Below are positions 43,118 to 52,182 of a DNA stretch of 62,651 nucleotides, in pieces; positions within the stretch are counted from its first letter, which is position 1; the number at the start of each line of letters is the position of its first letter. A model generated the notes under the pieces. That model was not told where the DNA came from. It made no database searches and saw only the letters and a program-made list of their open reading frames with translations. The stretch comes from CAJXMH01 sp964001305 (GTDB lineage: Bacteria > Bacteroidota > Bacteroidia > Flavobacteriales_E > Vicingaceae): positions 1-62,651 of the forward strand of contig CAXFAI010000028.1 of the NCBI GenBank assembly GCA_964001305.1, in the 5' to 3' direction. A program made the position numbers and the translations under genes.

Positions 43118-44314
43118 TTAATTAATCAATAAAGCCAAGCCTTTCAAGTATTCACCTTCAGGGTGAAAAACATTTACAGGGTGGTCGGCTGGTTGAGAGA
43201 GGTGATGCAATACTTTAACTTCTCTTTTTGCATCTATGGCAGCAGCTCTAATGGTATCTTCAAATAATTTTCGGTCAATAGCTTGACTGCACGAAAAAGT
43301 AAATAAAATACCTCCAGATTCAATATTTCGCATCGCTTTTTCATTTAATCTGCGATACGCTTGTACTGCTTTGTGTTTTACCCTTGGATGCTTGGCATAT
43401 GCGGGAGGATCTAAAATGATTAAATCATATTTTTCATCCGTTTCATTGAGGTACTTCAAGCTATCTGCAACAAAACTTTGATGATTGGTCTTAGAAGAAT
43501 TTAGCAGTTTTACATTCTGTTCTGTAAGCTTTATCGCTTCTTCAGAACTATCTACCGAGTGAACTAATTTTGCACCTGCATTTAATGCATACACTGAAAA
43601 TCCGCCACTATAACAAAAGGTATTCAATACTTTTTTTCCTGCCGCATACTGACTTAAGAGCCTACGGTTTTCTCTTTGATCTAAATAAAAGCCAGTTTTT
43701 TGACCATTTATCCAATCCAATTGAAAGCTTAGTTCATTTTCAGTGATTAGGTATGGGGTAGAAGTATCACCTAACAAATACTCATTGTTAAATTCAACAT
43801 TTTGAGCATGTATACTTTTCTCGCTTTTATTGTAGATGGCTTTTAATTCATTATTATACACTTCTTGCAAAGCCGAACTTATCTCAGTAAGCGCATTTAA
43901 CATTCCCACCGAATGGGCTTGTATAACTGCAACATCTTTATATATATCAATGACTAAACCACCTAAACCATCTCCTTCACCATGAACCAAACGGTATGCA
44001 TTTGTAGATGAATTATTGATAAAACCTAATGACTTTCTTAATTCATAAGCCTTATTTAGCTTAGCTTTAAAGAATTCTAAATCTAATTCTGTTTGTTGAA
44101 AACTCTGCAGTCTAACAGCAATGCTAGCTTCCGAAAAATGACCTGTGCCAATTATTCGCTCCTTGCTGTTGGCTACCCAAACAGCATCTCCTTCACGAAG
44201 TTCTTGGTCTTCTCCGAGACTAATTTTCTGGATTGCACCTGAAAAAACCCAAGGATGTTTACGGTAAATAGATGCATCACGCTTTGGCTTAAGAATAACT
44301 ATGGGATAGCTCAT
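43118..44314 (-). CDS. RlmI-like class I SAM-dependent rRNA methyltransferase
   Basis: A 398-aa protein with an N-terminal PUA-type RNA-binding part (KRDASIYRKHPWVFSGAIQK) and a Rossmann methyltransferase domain. The SAM motif is VLNTFCYSGGFSVYALNAGA, motif IV is ILDPPAYAK and the catalytic Cys is in FTFSCSQ, as in the RlmI (m5C of 23S rRNA) family. The exact target base is not predictable. It overlaps the upstream gene by 4 bp (ATGA). Confidence 0.92.
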   Translation of the reverse strand: MSYPIVILKPKRDASIYRKHPWVFSGAIQKISLGEDQELREGDAVWVANSKERIIGTGHFSEASIAVRLQSFQQTELDLEFFKAKLNKAYELRKSLGFINNSSTNAYRLVHGEGDGLGGLVIDIYKDVAVIQAHSVGMLNALTEISSALQEVYNNELKAIYNKSEKSIHAQNVEFNNEYLLGDTSTPYLITENELSFQLDWINGQKTGFYLDQRENRRLLSQYAAGKKVLNTFCYSGGFSVYALNAGAKLVHSVDSSEEAIKLTEQNVKLLNSSKTNHQSFVADSLKYLNETDEKYDLIILDPPAYAKHPRVKHKAVQAYRRLNEKAMRNIESGGILFTFSCSQAIDRKLFEDTIRAAAIDAKREVKVLHHLSQPADHPVNVFHPEGEYLKGLALLIN

Positions 44315-44829
44315 CGACTAAAATCTATTAAAATCGGGTTATCTCTCAAACCTCTTTGATATTCATTAAACATTCTTCGATCCGTTTCTATTCTGCGATA
44401 CATTCTAGCTTCTTTCTTTGCTTGCTCATTCATTGGGCCTTGTACATAAACAGGTGTTTGCCCTGTGGGTCGATTCCGGTTTGTACTTTCTACAACTTTA
44501 ATTGAATCATCAAATGCTTTTCTTCGATAATAAGCATTGATTTTCTCTATGTTTTGCTGTGCTTCTATCAATTCATTTCGGTTTAAGGAAAATTCAATTT
44601 GTTCATTTTGATAGTAGCCAACGAACACAAATTCTTCATTGATGAACTTAATCAATCCAAATTCAAAGTCTTGATTAGAAACCTTTGGAAAAAGAGAATA
44701 ATCTAATTTTTCAATGCGGTCTATGGTATCTCCTACAGAAGGGTGAAGGGGATAAAAATCTTGCGCTAAAAGGCTAGTTGAAAATAGAAAACTGAAAAGA
44801 AGTAAAGGAAACTTATTCCAACTCTTCAT
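44311..44829 (-). CDS. Small secreted protein, unknown
   Basis: A 172-aa protein when started at MKSWNKFPLLLFSFLFSTSL, which gives a clean signal peptide ending ...LLAQ; an upstream in-frame ATG (44898) would place 23 residues in front and overlap the previous gene by 86 bp. The mature part has an N-terminal YPLHPSVGDTIDRIEKLDY segment and a C-terminal Arg/Glu-rich helix (RMYRRIETDRRMFNEYQRGL). I do not recognise a family. With the preferred start it overlaps the acidic-protein gene upstream by 17 bp. Confidence 0.6.
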   Translation of the reverse strand: MKSWNKFPLLLFSFLFSTSLLAQDFYPLHPSVGDTIDRIEKLDYSLFPKVSNQDFEFGLIKFINEEFVFVGYYQNEQIEFSLNRNELIEAQQNIEKINAYYRRKAFDDSIKVVESTNRNRPTGQTPVYVQGPMNEQAKKEARMYRRIETDRRMFNEYQRGLRDNPILIDFSR

Positions 44830-45121
44830 CTTCGTACTTGTCCTCGTATTCTTCACGAGCTTCATCGGTAAGGTTACCATCTTCATCATAATCATCATCG
44901 TCTTCTATCAATTGCTCAGCAACAATTCTAGACATTTTAACCAAGTATATTTTATCTTCAGTTTCAAAGCGTAAAGCTGAAATTAATTCTCCATCTCTAT
45001 TCGTAAACTTGATTAGGTTTTCACTAAAACCTTCTGGGTTATCTAACTTAATTTGCTCTTGCATCTCAAGATCAAGTTTTTCAAAAGAAGTAATTAAACG
45101 TGGTTTGTTTTGAGTGCTCAT
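44813..45121 (-). CDS. Small acidic conserved protein, unknown
   Basis: A 102-aa cytoplasmic protein. The N-terminal ~70 residues are an alpha/beta segment (TSFEKLDLEMQEQIKLDNPE, ITN-type strand SALRFETEDKIYLVKM). The last ~35 residues are almost wholly acidic (EDDDDYDEDGNL and EEYEDKYEDEELE). I recall similar small proteins conserved in Flavobacteriia, sometimes carrying uninformative or wrong labels. The function is unknown. It is 11 bp downstream of the deoxyhypusine-synthase-like gene. Confidence 0.75.
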   Translation of the reverse strand: MSTQNKPRLITSFEKLDLEMQEQIKLDNPEGFSENLIKFTNRDGELISALRFETEDKIYLVKMSRIVAEQLIEDDDDYDEDGNLTDEAREEYEDKYEDEELE

Positions 45122-45132
45122 TTTGATTTTTT

Positions 45133-46107
45133 TTACCAGTTCAACAAATATGCGAATATTAACGGAGCTACAATGGTCGCATCTGATTCAATTATATATT
45201 TAGGGGTATTTATATCCAATTTTCCCCATGTTATTTTTTCATTAGGTACAGCACCTGAATAAGAGCCATAGCTTGTTGTAGAATCAGAAATTTGACAGAA
45301 ATAACTCCAGAAAGGGGTATCTGTTCTTTCTAAATCTTGATATAACATAGGAACAACACAAATAGGAAAATCACCTGCAATTCCGCCACCTATTTGAAAA
45401 AATCCTATTCCATCAGTTCCTGCTTCAGCCGTATACCAGTCTGCTAGAAATGTCATGTACTCAATTCCTGATTTCATGGTAGAGGTTTTTAACTCTCCTT
45501 TGATACAATAAGAGGCAAAAATGTTACCTAAAGTTGAGTCTTCCCAACCAGGAACAACAATGGGTAAATTTTTCTCTGCTGCTGCCAACATCCAGGAGTT
45601 TTTTGGATCAATTTCGTAGTATTGCTCCAATTCTCCAGAAAGAAGTAATTGATATAAATACTCATGAGGAAAATATCGCTTTCCTTGATCTTCAGCAGAT
45701 TTCCATCTATCGAAAACGTGCTTTTGTAAGCGTCTAAAGGCTTCTTCTTCAGGAATACAAGTGTCTGTAACTCGATTAAGTCCTTTTTCCAATAAGTCCC
45801 ATTCTTCTTGAGGACTTAAATCTCTATAGTTTGGTACCCTTTTATAATGCGAATGAGCTACCAAATTCATTAAGTCTTCTTCTAAATTAGCTCCTGTACA
45901 ACTTATAATTTGAACTTTATCTTGTCGAATCATTTCAGCTAAAGATTTGCCCAATTCTGCAGTACTCATAGCTCCTGCTAGAGACACTAACATTTTTTTG
46001 CCATCTGCTAAATGTTGTTCATAACCTTTTGCTGCATCAACTAGTGCAGCTGCATTAAAGTGCTTGAAATGTTCAAGCATAAAAGAAGAAATATTACCCT
46101 TTCCCAT
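45133..46107 (-). CDS. Deoxyhypusine synthase-family protein (probable polyamine aminobutyltransferase)
   Basis: A 324-aa homologue of eukaryotic/archaeal deoxyhypusine synthase, started at MGKGNISSF. Family landmarks are MLVSLAGAMSTAELGKSLAE near the start, GWEDSTLGN, GGGIAGDF and the segment EKITWGKLDIN. The last contains the Trp-Gly-Lys with the lysine that forms the enzyme-substrate imine in characterised members. Bacteria lack eIF5A, so bacterial members are thought to transfer aminobutyl groups between polyamines (homospermidine-like products). The gene overlaps agmatinase and follows arginine decarboxylase, which together would supply putrescine. Confidence 0.88.
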   Translation of the reverse strand: MGKGNISSFMLEHFKHFNAAALVDAAKGYEQHLADGKKMLVSLAGAMSTAELGKSLAEMIRQDKVQIISCTGANLEEDLMNLVAHSHYKRVPNYRDLSPQEEWDLLEKGLNRVTDTCIPEEEAFRRLQKHVFDRWKSAEDQGKRYFPHEYLYQLLLSGELEQYYEIDPKNSWMLAAAEKNLPIVVPGWEDSTLGNIFASYCIKGELKTSTMKSGIEYMTFLADWYTAEAGTDGIGFFQIGGGIAGDFPICVVPMLYQDLERTDTPFWSYFCQISDSTTSYGSYSGAVPNEKITWGKLDINTPKYIIESDATIVAPLIFAYLLNW

Positions 46108-46951
46108 GAAGTTCAAATTTATAACTCAAAAGTTTATAATAAAGTTTAGCAGCCAAAAAATTGGGTGCTGAAAAATTCTCAATTGGAGCAAGTTCAACGA
46201 TGTCGAAACCGACAACGTTTTTTTGCTCAAAAAGCATTCTCAAATACTGAATGGTCGGATTCCATAATAAGCCTCCTGGTTCAGGTGTTCCTGTAGCTGG
46301 CATTATAGAAGGGTCAAAAGCATCCAAGTCTATGGTTAAGTAAACATCCTCACCAAGTTGATCCAAGCTTTTCTGCATCCATTCTTTTTGACCAAATATA
46401 TTTTCTGCAAAATAGCATTGTTCTTTATTTAAAAACGGCATTTCTACTTGATCCATACTTCGAATACCGACCTGTACAAGATTGGTATTTTTACTTGCAT
46501 CGTGCAGAGCACAAGCATGATTGTATGGTGTTCCCAAATAGGAGGGACGTAAGTCCGCATGAGCGTCCAATTGAAGAACACTTAGATTCTTATACTTTTC
46601 GTAAAAGGCTTTTATTATCCCAATACTTATAGAATGTTCACCTCCAAAAAAGGTTAAAAATTTACCGCTTTGTAATTGTTCTTTTACTGCGGAATAAACC
46701 TTATTAAACACCGCTTCAGCACTTTTATCTTCAAGTATGGGGTCTAAAATATGAACACCTCTTCGGTATACTTCTGAATCTGTTTCAATATCATAGATTT
46801 CCATGTTTTCAGAAGCATCTAAAAATGCTTCAAAACCATTGTCAGCACCTTTCCCCCAAGTACTAGTACCGTCATAAGGAATAGATTGCAACCAAATAGA
46901 AGCGTTTTCTTTGGTTGTAAATTCACCTTCTATGCCTGCGTAAATTTTCAT
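46094..46951 (-). CDS. speB: Agmatinase
   Basis: A 285-aa ureohydrolase converting agmatine to putrescine and urea. Mn-binding motifs are complete: GGEHSISIG, DAHADLR and TIDLDAFDPSIMPATGTPEP. The start overlaps the stop of the arginine decarboxylase gene by 4 bp (ATGA) and the end overlaps the deoxyhypusine-synthase-like gene by 14 bp, so the three are co-translated as a pathway unit. Confidence 0.95.
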   Translation of the reverse strand: MKIYAGIEGEFTTKENASIWLQSIPYDGTSTWGKGADNGFEAFLDASENMEIYDIETDSEVYRRGVHILDPILEDKSAEAVFNKVYSAVKEQLQSGKFLTFFGGEHSISIGIIKAFYEKYKNLSVLQLDAHADLRPSYLGTPYNHACALHDASKNTNLVQVGIRSMDQVEMPFLNKEQCYFAENIFGQKEWMQKSLDQLGEDVYLTIDLDAFDPSIMPATGTPEPGGLLWNPTIQYLRMLFEQKNVVGFDIVELAPIENFSAPNFLAAKLYYKLLSYKFELHGKG

Positions 46952-48354
46952 GATTGGTAACCTAAAAGTTTAAACATCTCTTGTGCCGACTGTTCATTAC
47001 GATATACATAATCTACTATGTTTCCTTGTTCATCACGATCAAGAATAATGTGCTTTGGTGAAGGAATCAAGCAATGTTTTATGCCTCCATATCCACTAAT
47101 AGCATCTTGGTAGGCACCTGTGTGGAAAAAACCCAAATACAAGGGTTCTGATTCAGAACCTTCGTGTTTTGGTAGTAGTACTTCTTGATTGAGATCTTCT
47201 GAATTGTAGTAATCCGAATGGTCACAACTAATGCCACCTATGTTTACTCGTTGGTACTCTTTGTCCCACTTATTAACTGGCAGTAAAATGAATTTTTCAT
47301 GAATACTCCAAGCATCAGGAATGGTGTTCATTAAACTATTATCTACGATGTACCAATTTTCGGTATCGTTCTGCTTTTTGTATTCCAATACTTTAAAAAT
47401 AATGGCACCACTTTCACCAACGGTATACTTTCCAAATTCGGTATAAATATCAGGTTCAGGAATATTATCTTCGGCACAACCTTCCTTGATGTTCTTTACA
47501 ATTTCATTAATCATGTAATTGTAATCGTAATCAAAACCTAAGTTATTTCTAATGGGTAAACCACCGCCTAGATTAAAGGAATCCAAGGTATCACATTCCT
47601 TTTTTAGTTCAGAGTATAGTTTTAAAGCTCGTTTAAATTCTCCCCAATAATAAAGACTGTCTTTAATCCCTGAATCAACAAAAAAGTGAAGCATCTTTAG
47701 TTCAACAATTTCATTGTTTTTGACTTCTTTTCGGAAGAACTTTAGCATTTCGTTTGAACGAATACCTAATCGAGAAGTATAATAGGATGATTGCGGCTCT
47801 TCATTAATGGCCATTCTCATCCCAATTTTAATCTTCTTACTACACTTTAATTTTTTTACTCTTTTAAGTTCCGAAATACTGTCCAAGACTAAAATCACGT
47901 TTTCAAAGCCTGCTTCAATGAGATATACAATCTTCTGAAGGTATTCATCTGTTTTGTACCCATTATTCACAATGGTTCTCTGCTGATCAATTTTTCCTTC
48001 TTTCCAAAGGTTTAAAATCAAATCAATATCAAAGGATGATGAAGTTTCTAAATTGACATCATGCTTCAGTGCCTCAGATACCACATGCGAAAAGTGATTG
48101 CATTTTGTACAATAGCAATAATGATACTTTCCCTTGTAACCGTGCTGCTTAATGGCTCTATTAAAAAGGTTTTTTGCCTTTTTGATTTGGTCACCAATTT
48201 TAGGTAAATAAATAAATCGAAAAGGAGTGCCGTATTTCTCAATTAAATGCTTTAATGAAATACCATGAAATGTTAAGCTATCATTCTTTAAATCAAAGCC
48301 TTCTTGTGGAAAATAATAAGTCTGATCAATAAGATCAAAGTAGGTGTTTTTCAT
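46948..48354 (-). CDS. speA: Arginine decarboxylase (PLP fold type III)
   Basis: A 468-aa PLP enzyme. The N-terminal alanine-racemase-like barrel carries the PLP lysine (Lys84, in YHYCYCTKCNH) and a glycine-rich phosphate loop FNLGGGLPIRNN (about 260-271). The C-terminal beta domain contains GGISCDHSDYY with the active-site Cys. It is shorter than the ~630-aa SpeA of Proteobacteria, as is usual in Flavobacteriia. It is the first gene of the minus-strand series, with a 55-bp gap to the glycosylase gene upstream. The product agmatine feeds the following agmatinase. Confidence 0.88.
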   Translation of the reverse strand: MKNTYFDLIDQTYYFPQEGFDLKNDSLTFHGISLKHLIEKYGTPFRFIYLPKIGDQIKKAKNLFNRAIKQHGYKGKYHYCYCTKCNHFSHVVSEALKHDVNLETSSSFDIDLILNLWKEGKIDQQRTIVNNGYKTDEYLQKIVYLIEAGFENVILVLDSISELKRVKKLKCSKKIKIGMRMAINEEPQSSYYTSRLGIRSNEMLKFFRKEVKNNEIVELKMLHFFVDSGIKDSLYYWGEFKRALKLYSELKKECDTLDSFNLGGGLPIRNNLGFDYDYNYMINEIVKNIKEGCAEDNIPEPDIYTEFGKYTVGESGAIIFKVLEYKKQNDTENWYIVDNSLMNTIPDAWSIHEKFILLPVNKWDKEYQRVNIGGISCDHSDYYNSEDLNQEVLLPKHEGSESEPLYLGFFHTGAYQDAISGYGGIKHCLIPSPKHIILDRDEQGNIVDYVYRNEQSAQEMFKLLGYQS

Positions 48355-48409
48355 GCTTTAAAACTCAAATAGAAAAGGGTTAAAATTAAGTAAGGAATTG
48401 ATTTGTATT

Positions 48410-49027
48410 TCAATTATCAGTGATTTGAAAATTATTTTTTTTTGCTTGAAAATCAAAGCATTCAAAGCGATATAACAGGTCTGCATCTTCTTGGGCATAA
48501 TCAATGCCTATTCTTTTAGAGGATATTATCTTATTCGTGGAAGGAATTATATTTCGATCTTCTAACCAGATTTTATCATCTTGAAGAGATAGTCCATTTT
48601 GCTGTGTGGTAATGCCAAGTGCTTGACTTACTTTACCCGGACCAATACAGCTGTTTTTTTGAAACTTCTTTGATTTTCTACGGACTAAAATATGTTCTTT
48701 TCCATCTAAAGGAACAATGCCTCGAATTAGTACCGCATGTGGAATGTTTTGAACATTGCTAACAACATTAAATAAATGATGAATGCCATAACATAAATAA
48801 ACATAGCTAATTCCACCTTTTGAATAGAGTGTTTCAGTTCGCTGAGTTCTTCTGCCACCATAAGCATGTGAAGCTTTATCAGTAATTCCTTCATAGGCTT
48901 CTGTTTCGCAAATAATTCCACTACTATATATTCCTTCAATGTTTGTACAAAGAACTTTTCCCAGTAAATCCTTTGCTAATTCAACTACATCGGGGTTCAA
49001 ATAGTATGCTGTTGAAAGTCTACTCAT
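48410..49027 (-). CDS. DNA-3-methyladenine glycosylase (AAG/MPG family)
   Basis: A 205-aa base-excision repair enzyme of the eukaryotic-type AAG/MPG family. Family landmarks are ELAKDLLGKVLCT, CETEAYEGITDKASHAYGGR (with the catalytic Glu), YVYLCYGIHHLFNVV and IGPGKVSQALGI. It removes alkylated and deaminated purines. It is divergent from the DUF3667 gene across a 121-bp gap and precedes speA by 55 bp. No good promoter match is visible in the divergent gap. Confidence 0.95.
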   Translation of the reverse strand: MSRLSTAYYLNPDVVELAKDLLGKVLCTNIEGIYSSGIICETEAYEGITDKASHAYGGRRTQRTETLYSKGGISYVYLCYGIHHLFNVVSNVQNIPHAVLIRGIVPLDGKEHILVRRKSKKFQKNSCIGPGKVSQALGITTQQNGLSLQDDKIWLEDRNIIPSTNKIISSKRIGIDYAQEDADLLYRFECFDFQAKKNNFQITDN

Positions 49028-49148
49028 AGAATATATAAATTGTCTTCTTTCTTTTTAAGTTTCTCATTTGGATTTTCAAGATTCTTCATTGGAAAATCTA
49101 AGACTTTTAGAAAGAAACCTTTAACTCAAAATTCGTTTATTTGCTGCT

Positions 49149-49967
49149 ATGTCGGTTACACCTTCGCAAAATGAGTTAGAACAGTTAAAAGACCTACCAG
49201 ATCGGGAATGCCAGAACTGTCAATTTATTTACGACGGCTATTTTTGTCCGCGTTGTGGACAAAAATATATGGATGGTCGATTTACGATAAAGGAATCAGT
49301 TAATTGGATACTGGGACAGATTTTAAATCTTGAAAAAGGGTTTTTTTATACCATTTGGCAATTATTGCTTAGACCCGGTCTCGTTATAAACGACTATTTA
49401 AATAAAGCCACAGTAAGATATGTTCACCCATTTCGTTTTGCTTTTATCGTAGCAACAATCTCAGCCATAATTACCATTTCATCCGGTGCTTTTGAAACCC
49501 AAGAGCTTAGCCAATTTATGCCTGGTAAGTCTGAAATTGAGGTAGAAAAGTTAGAGAATCTAGTAGAACAGATAAAGAAGTACTTTACTTTAATCATGCT
49601 AGTTTCCATTCCATTTTATGCTTTAGGTACTCAAATAATTTACAAAAGATTTAAGAAGAATTATACAGAGCACTTAATTCTAAACTGTTATGCCTATGGA
49701 TTTTCACTAGCAGTAGCATGGCCTTTTATTTTTATTGTTTTATTACCAAATGGACTTTTTTGGCATGGAACTATTTCTTTCATCATTACAATAGTTGCTA
49801 TAGCTTGGGTATATGCAAAGTTTTTTAATGAGTCTGTTTTTAAAGCGATTATAAAAACCATCCTGGTGACTATTTTAGCCATGATAATTGGTGGTTTATT
49901 TGGAGTTACCATTGGATTTGTATTCGCTAAAGTATTTACCATTGTTAAATCCTTAACCTTTTCCTAA
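49149..49967 (+). CDS. DUF3667 domain-containing membrane protein
   Basis: A 272-aa protein. The N-terminus has a zinc-ribbon-like pair, CQNCQFIYDGYFCPRCGQKY (about 20-39), followed by the DUF3667 hallmark region (FFYTIWQLLLRPGLVINDYL and VHPFRF). About five TM helices follow. The family is widespread in Bacteroidota; its role is unknown. It starts a plus-strand run but the next gene (13 bp later) is functionally unrelated. Confidence 0.9.
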   Translation: MSVTPSQNELEQLKDLPDRECQNCQFIYDGYFCPRCGQKYMDGRFTIKESVNWILGQILNLEKGFFYTIWQLLLRPGLVINDYLNKATVRYVHPFRFAFIVATISAIITISSGAFETQELSQFMPGKSEIEVEKLENLVEQIKKYFTLIMLVSIPFYALGTQIIYKRFKKNYTEHLILNCYAYGFSLAVAWPFIFIVLLPNGLFWHGTISFIITIVAIAWVYAKFFNESVFKAIIKTILVTILAMIIGGLFGVTIGFVFAKVFTIVKSLTFS

Positions 49968-49980
49968 TTCTTTTAAATTC

Positions 49981-50880
49981 ATGATTGAATATAACCGTGA
50001 AATTGATGGTGTTTCTAAACAAGGAAGCATTGAGATTCCATTTTTTCTAGACCCCAATGATGATAATTTAGATCAAGATACAGTTGATTCTTTTGGAGAA
50101 GAATGGACAGCTTTTGATGCGTTTGAAGAGGATGAAATCAAGCAAATTGGAGATGAGTATTTTGATGTAGTTCATCCAAGTTTATTTGGAAAAGATAAAA
50201 CGGCTTTAGATGTTGGCTGTGGAAGTGGAAGGTGGTCTTTGTATGCGGCTAAAAAGTTCGGATTTGTAGAAGCAATTGACCCAAGTAAGGCAGTTTTTAT
50301 TGCGGCTCAAAATGCTCAAAAAGTGGAAAATATACGAGTTAGTCAAGCTGGTGTTAATACCATTCCATTTCCAGATGAATCTTTTGATTTTGTCTTTTCT
50401 TTAGGCGTACTTCATCACATTCCTGATACACAAGCAGCCATGCAAGCATCTGTAAAAAAGCTGAAAAAGGGAGGATACTTTTTAGTCTATTTATATTATA
50501 GCTTGGATAATCGTGGTTTTTTATTCAAGCTGCTTTTTCACTTATCGAATAGTATTCGATTTTTAATTTCTAAACTACCTGCCACACTAAAAAAATTAAG
50601 TTGTGATTTGATTGCCTATTTGGTCTACATGCCTTTAGTTGCTTTAGCAGGCTTAACCAAATCTTTGGGATTAAAGTTTTGGAAAAAATTGCCTTTAAGT
50701 TATTATGTGGGCAAATCTTCATTCGTAATTAGAAACGATTCGTTAGACCGATTTGGGACACCATTAGAGCAGCGGTTCTCTAAAATTGAAATAGAACAAA
50801 TGATGAAAGCTTGTGGTTTGGATGAAATTCAATTTTCACCCAATACACCATATTGGCATGCCATCGGAAAAAAGAAATGA
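49981..50880 (+). CDS. Class I SAM-dependent methyltransferase
   Basis: A 299-aa protein. Rossmann motif I is ALDVGCGSGRWSLYAAKKFG, post-I is EAIDPSKAV, and motif IV is FDFVFSLGVLHHIPDT, as in the UbiE/methyltransferase_11 group. The N-terminus (GSIEIPFFLDPNDDNLDQDT) and the hydrophobic insert after the core are typical of cell-surface glycan-pathway methyltransferases. It is followed by two glycosyltransferase genes (12 bp to the first), so a role in modifying a surface glycan or lipid-linked sugar is likely by context. Confidence 0.88.
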   Translation: MIEYNREIDGVSKQGSIEIPFFLDPNDDNLDQDTVDSFGEEWTAFDAFEEDEIKQIGDEYFDVVHPSLFGKDKTALDVGCGSGRWSLYAAKKFGFVEAIDPSKAVFIAAQNAQKVENIRVSQAGVNTIPFPDESFDFVFSLGVLHHIPDTQAAMQASVKKLKKGGYFLVYLYYSLDNRGFLFKLLFHLSNSIRFLISKLPATLKKLSCDLIAYLVYMPLVALAGLTKSLGLKFWKKLPLSYYVGKSSFVIRNDSLDRFGTPLEQRFSKIEIEQMMKACGLDEIQFSPNTPYWHAIGKKK

Positions 50881-50892
50881 TAAGCTCTTGAA

Positions 50893-52128
50893 ATGGCAGA
50901 AGTAAACATCAAACCTAGTTCAAAGAAAATCCTTTTTATCACTTATGATGGTTTAACAGACCCTTTGGGGCAATCTCAGATTTTGCCTTATTATTTAGGC
51001 TTAGCGGAAAGAGACTACAACATTCATATTTTAAGTAACGAGAAAAGAGAGAATTTTCAACAATTTGGAAAAATCGTAGAAGAAAAGCTTCAAAATAAAA
51101 ACATAGCTTGGAGATATACCTTTTACCAAAATACTCCTCCAATCCTTGGGACTTTGCTTAATATAAGACGTTTAAAAAGGCAGCTTACAAATTGGTATAA
51201 AGAGATTGAATTTGATGTTTTTCATTGCCGATCCATTATTCCTGCTATGATTGCTCAAAATATAAAAATTCCTAGCGCAAAATTGGTATTTGATATTCGA
51301 GGATTTTGGGCTGATGAGCGAGTTGAAGGAGGATTGTGGGATCTAAATAACCCAATTTATAAATGGATGTATAACTTCTTTAAAAAGAAGGAGAAATTTC
51401 TATTTCAAGAAGCGGATTACATCATTTCATTAACTGAGAATGCAAAAAAGCATATTCTGAATCATTTCAATACAAAAGGGAAAGTTCAAGTAATTCCTTG
51501 TGCAGCAGACTTGGATCATTTTGACTACAATGCTTTAGATGAAACTAAACGCCAACAACTTAAAAAAGAACTTGGAATAAAAGAAAATGAATTTATACTT
51601 TCTTATATTGGTTCATTAGGAACAAGGTATCGATTGCACGATATGCTTCGTTTTTTTAAATGGTTAAAAGAAGAGAATTCAACAAGTCGATTTTTATTTA
51701 TAAGTCGTCATAACCCAGACTATATTAAGGAAGAGGCAAAAAAGCTGGATATTCATTTAGATGATTTGATAATTGCGCCCTCCTCATATCAAGATATTCC
51801 TTATTTCATTTCCTTAAGTCAGGCTTCTATTTTTTTCATCGTTACCTCTTTTACAGGAAAGGCTGTTTCACCAACCAAACAGGCTGAAGTTATGGGCATG
51901 GGATTGCCCATTGTAGCTAATGCCGGATTGGGAGATACCGATGAAATTCTAAGTGATCAAGAAAGTGGTATAGTTATTAATGATTTTGAAGACTCTACCT
52001 TGAAATATGCCGTTCAAAAATTACTTAATCACTCAACAAAATCTGAGGTAATAAGAGCAGTTGCCTTAAAGCGATTTTCTTTACAAGAAGCAATAGCTAA
52101 CTATGCTCATGTTTATGAAAATCTTTAG
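50893..52128 (+). CDS. Glycosyltransferase family 4 protein
   Basis: A 411-aa GT-B enzyme. The N-terminal lobe starts ILFITYDGLTDPLGQSQILP and includes VFDIRGFWADERVEGG. The C-terminal lobe has LSYIGSLGTRYR and the donor-binding region SPTKQAEVMGMGLPIVANAG, with the EX7E-type Glu. It probably adds a sugar to a surface glycan. It sits between a methyltransferase gene and another glycosyltransferase gene, all on the same strand. Confidence 0.9.
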   Translation: MAEVNIKPSSKKILFITYDGLTDPLGQSQILPYYLGLAERDYNIHILSNEKRENFQQFGKIVEEKLQNKNIAWRYTFYQNTPPILGTLLNIRRLKRQLTNWYKEIEFDVFHCRSIIPAMIAQNIKIPSAKLVFDIRGFWADERVEGGLWDLNNPIYKWMYNFFKKKEKFLFQEADYIISLTENAKKHILNHFNTKGKVQVIPCAADLDHFDYNALDETKRQQLKKELGIKENEFILSYIGSLGTRYRLHDMLRFFKWLKEENSTSRFLFISRHNPDYIKEEAKKLDIHLDDLIIAPSSYQDIPYFISLSQASIFFIVTSFTGKAVSPTKQAEVMGMGLPIVANAGLGDTDEILSDQESGIVINDFEDSTLKYAVQKLLNHSTKSEVIRAVALKRFSLQEAIANYAHVYENL

Positions 52129-52182
52129 TTCTTTTGCAAAATAGAAGCTAACCTTATGGGCTAGCGATATTCTTGGGGATAA

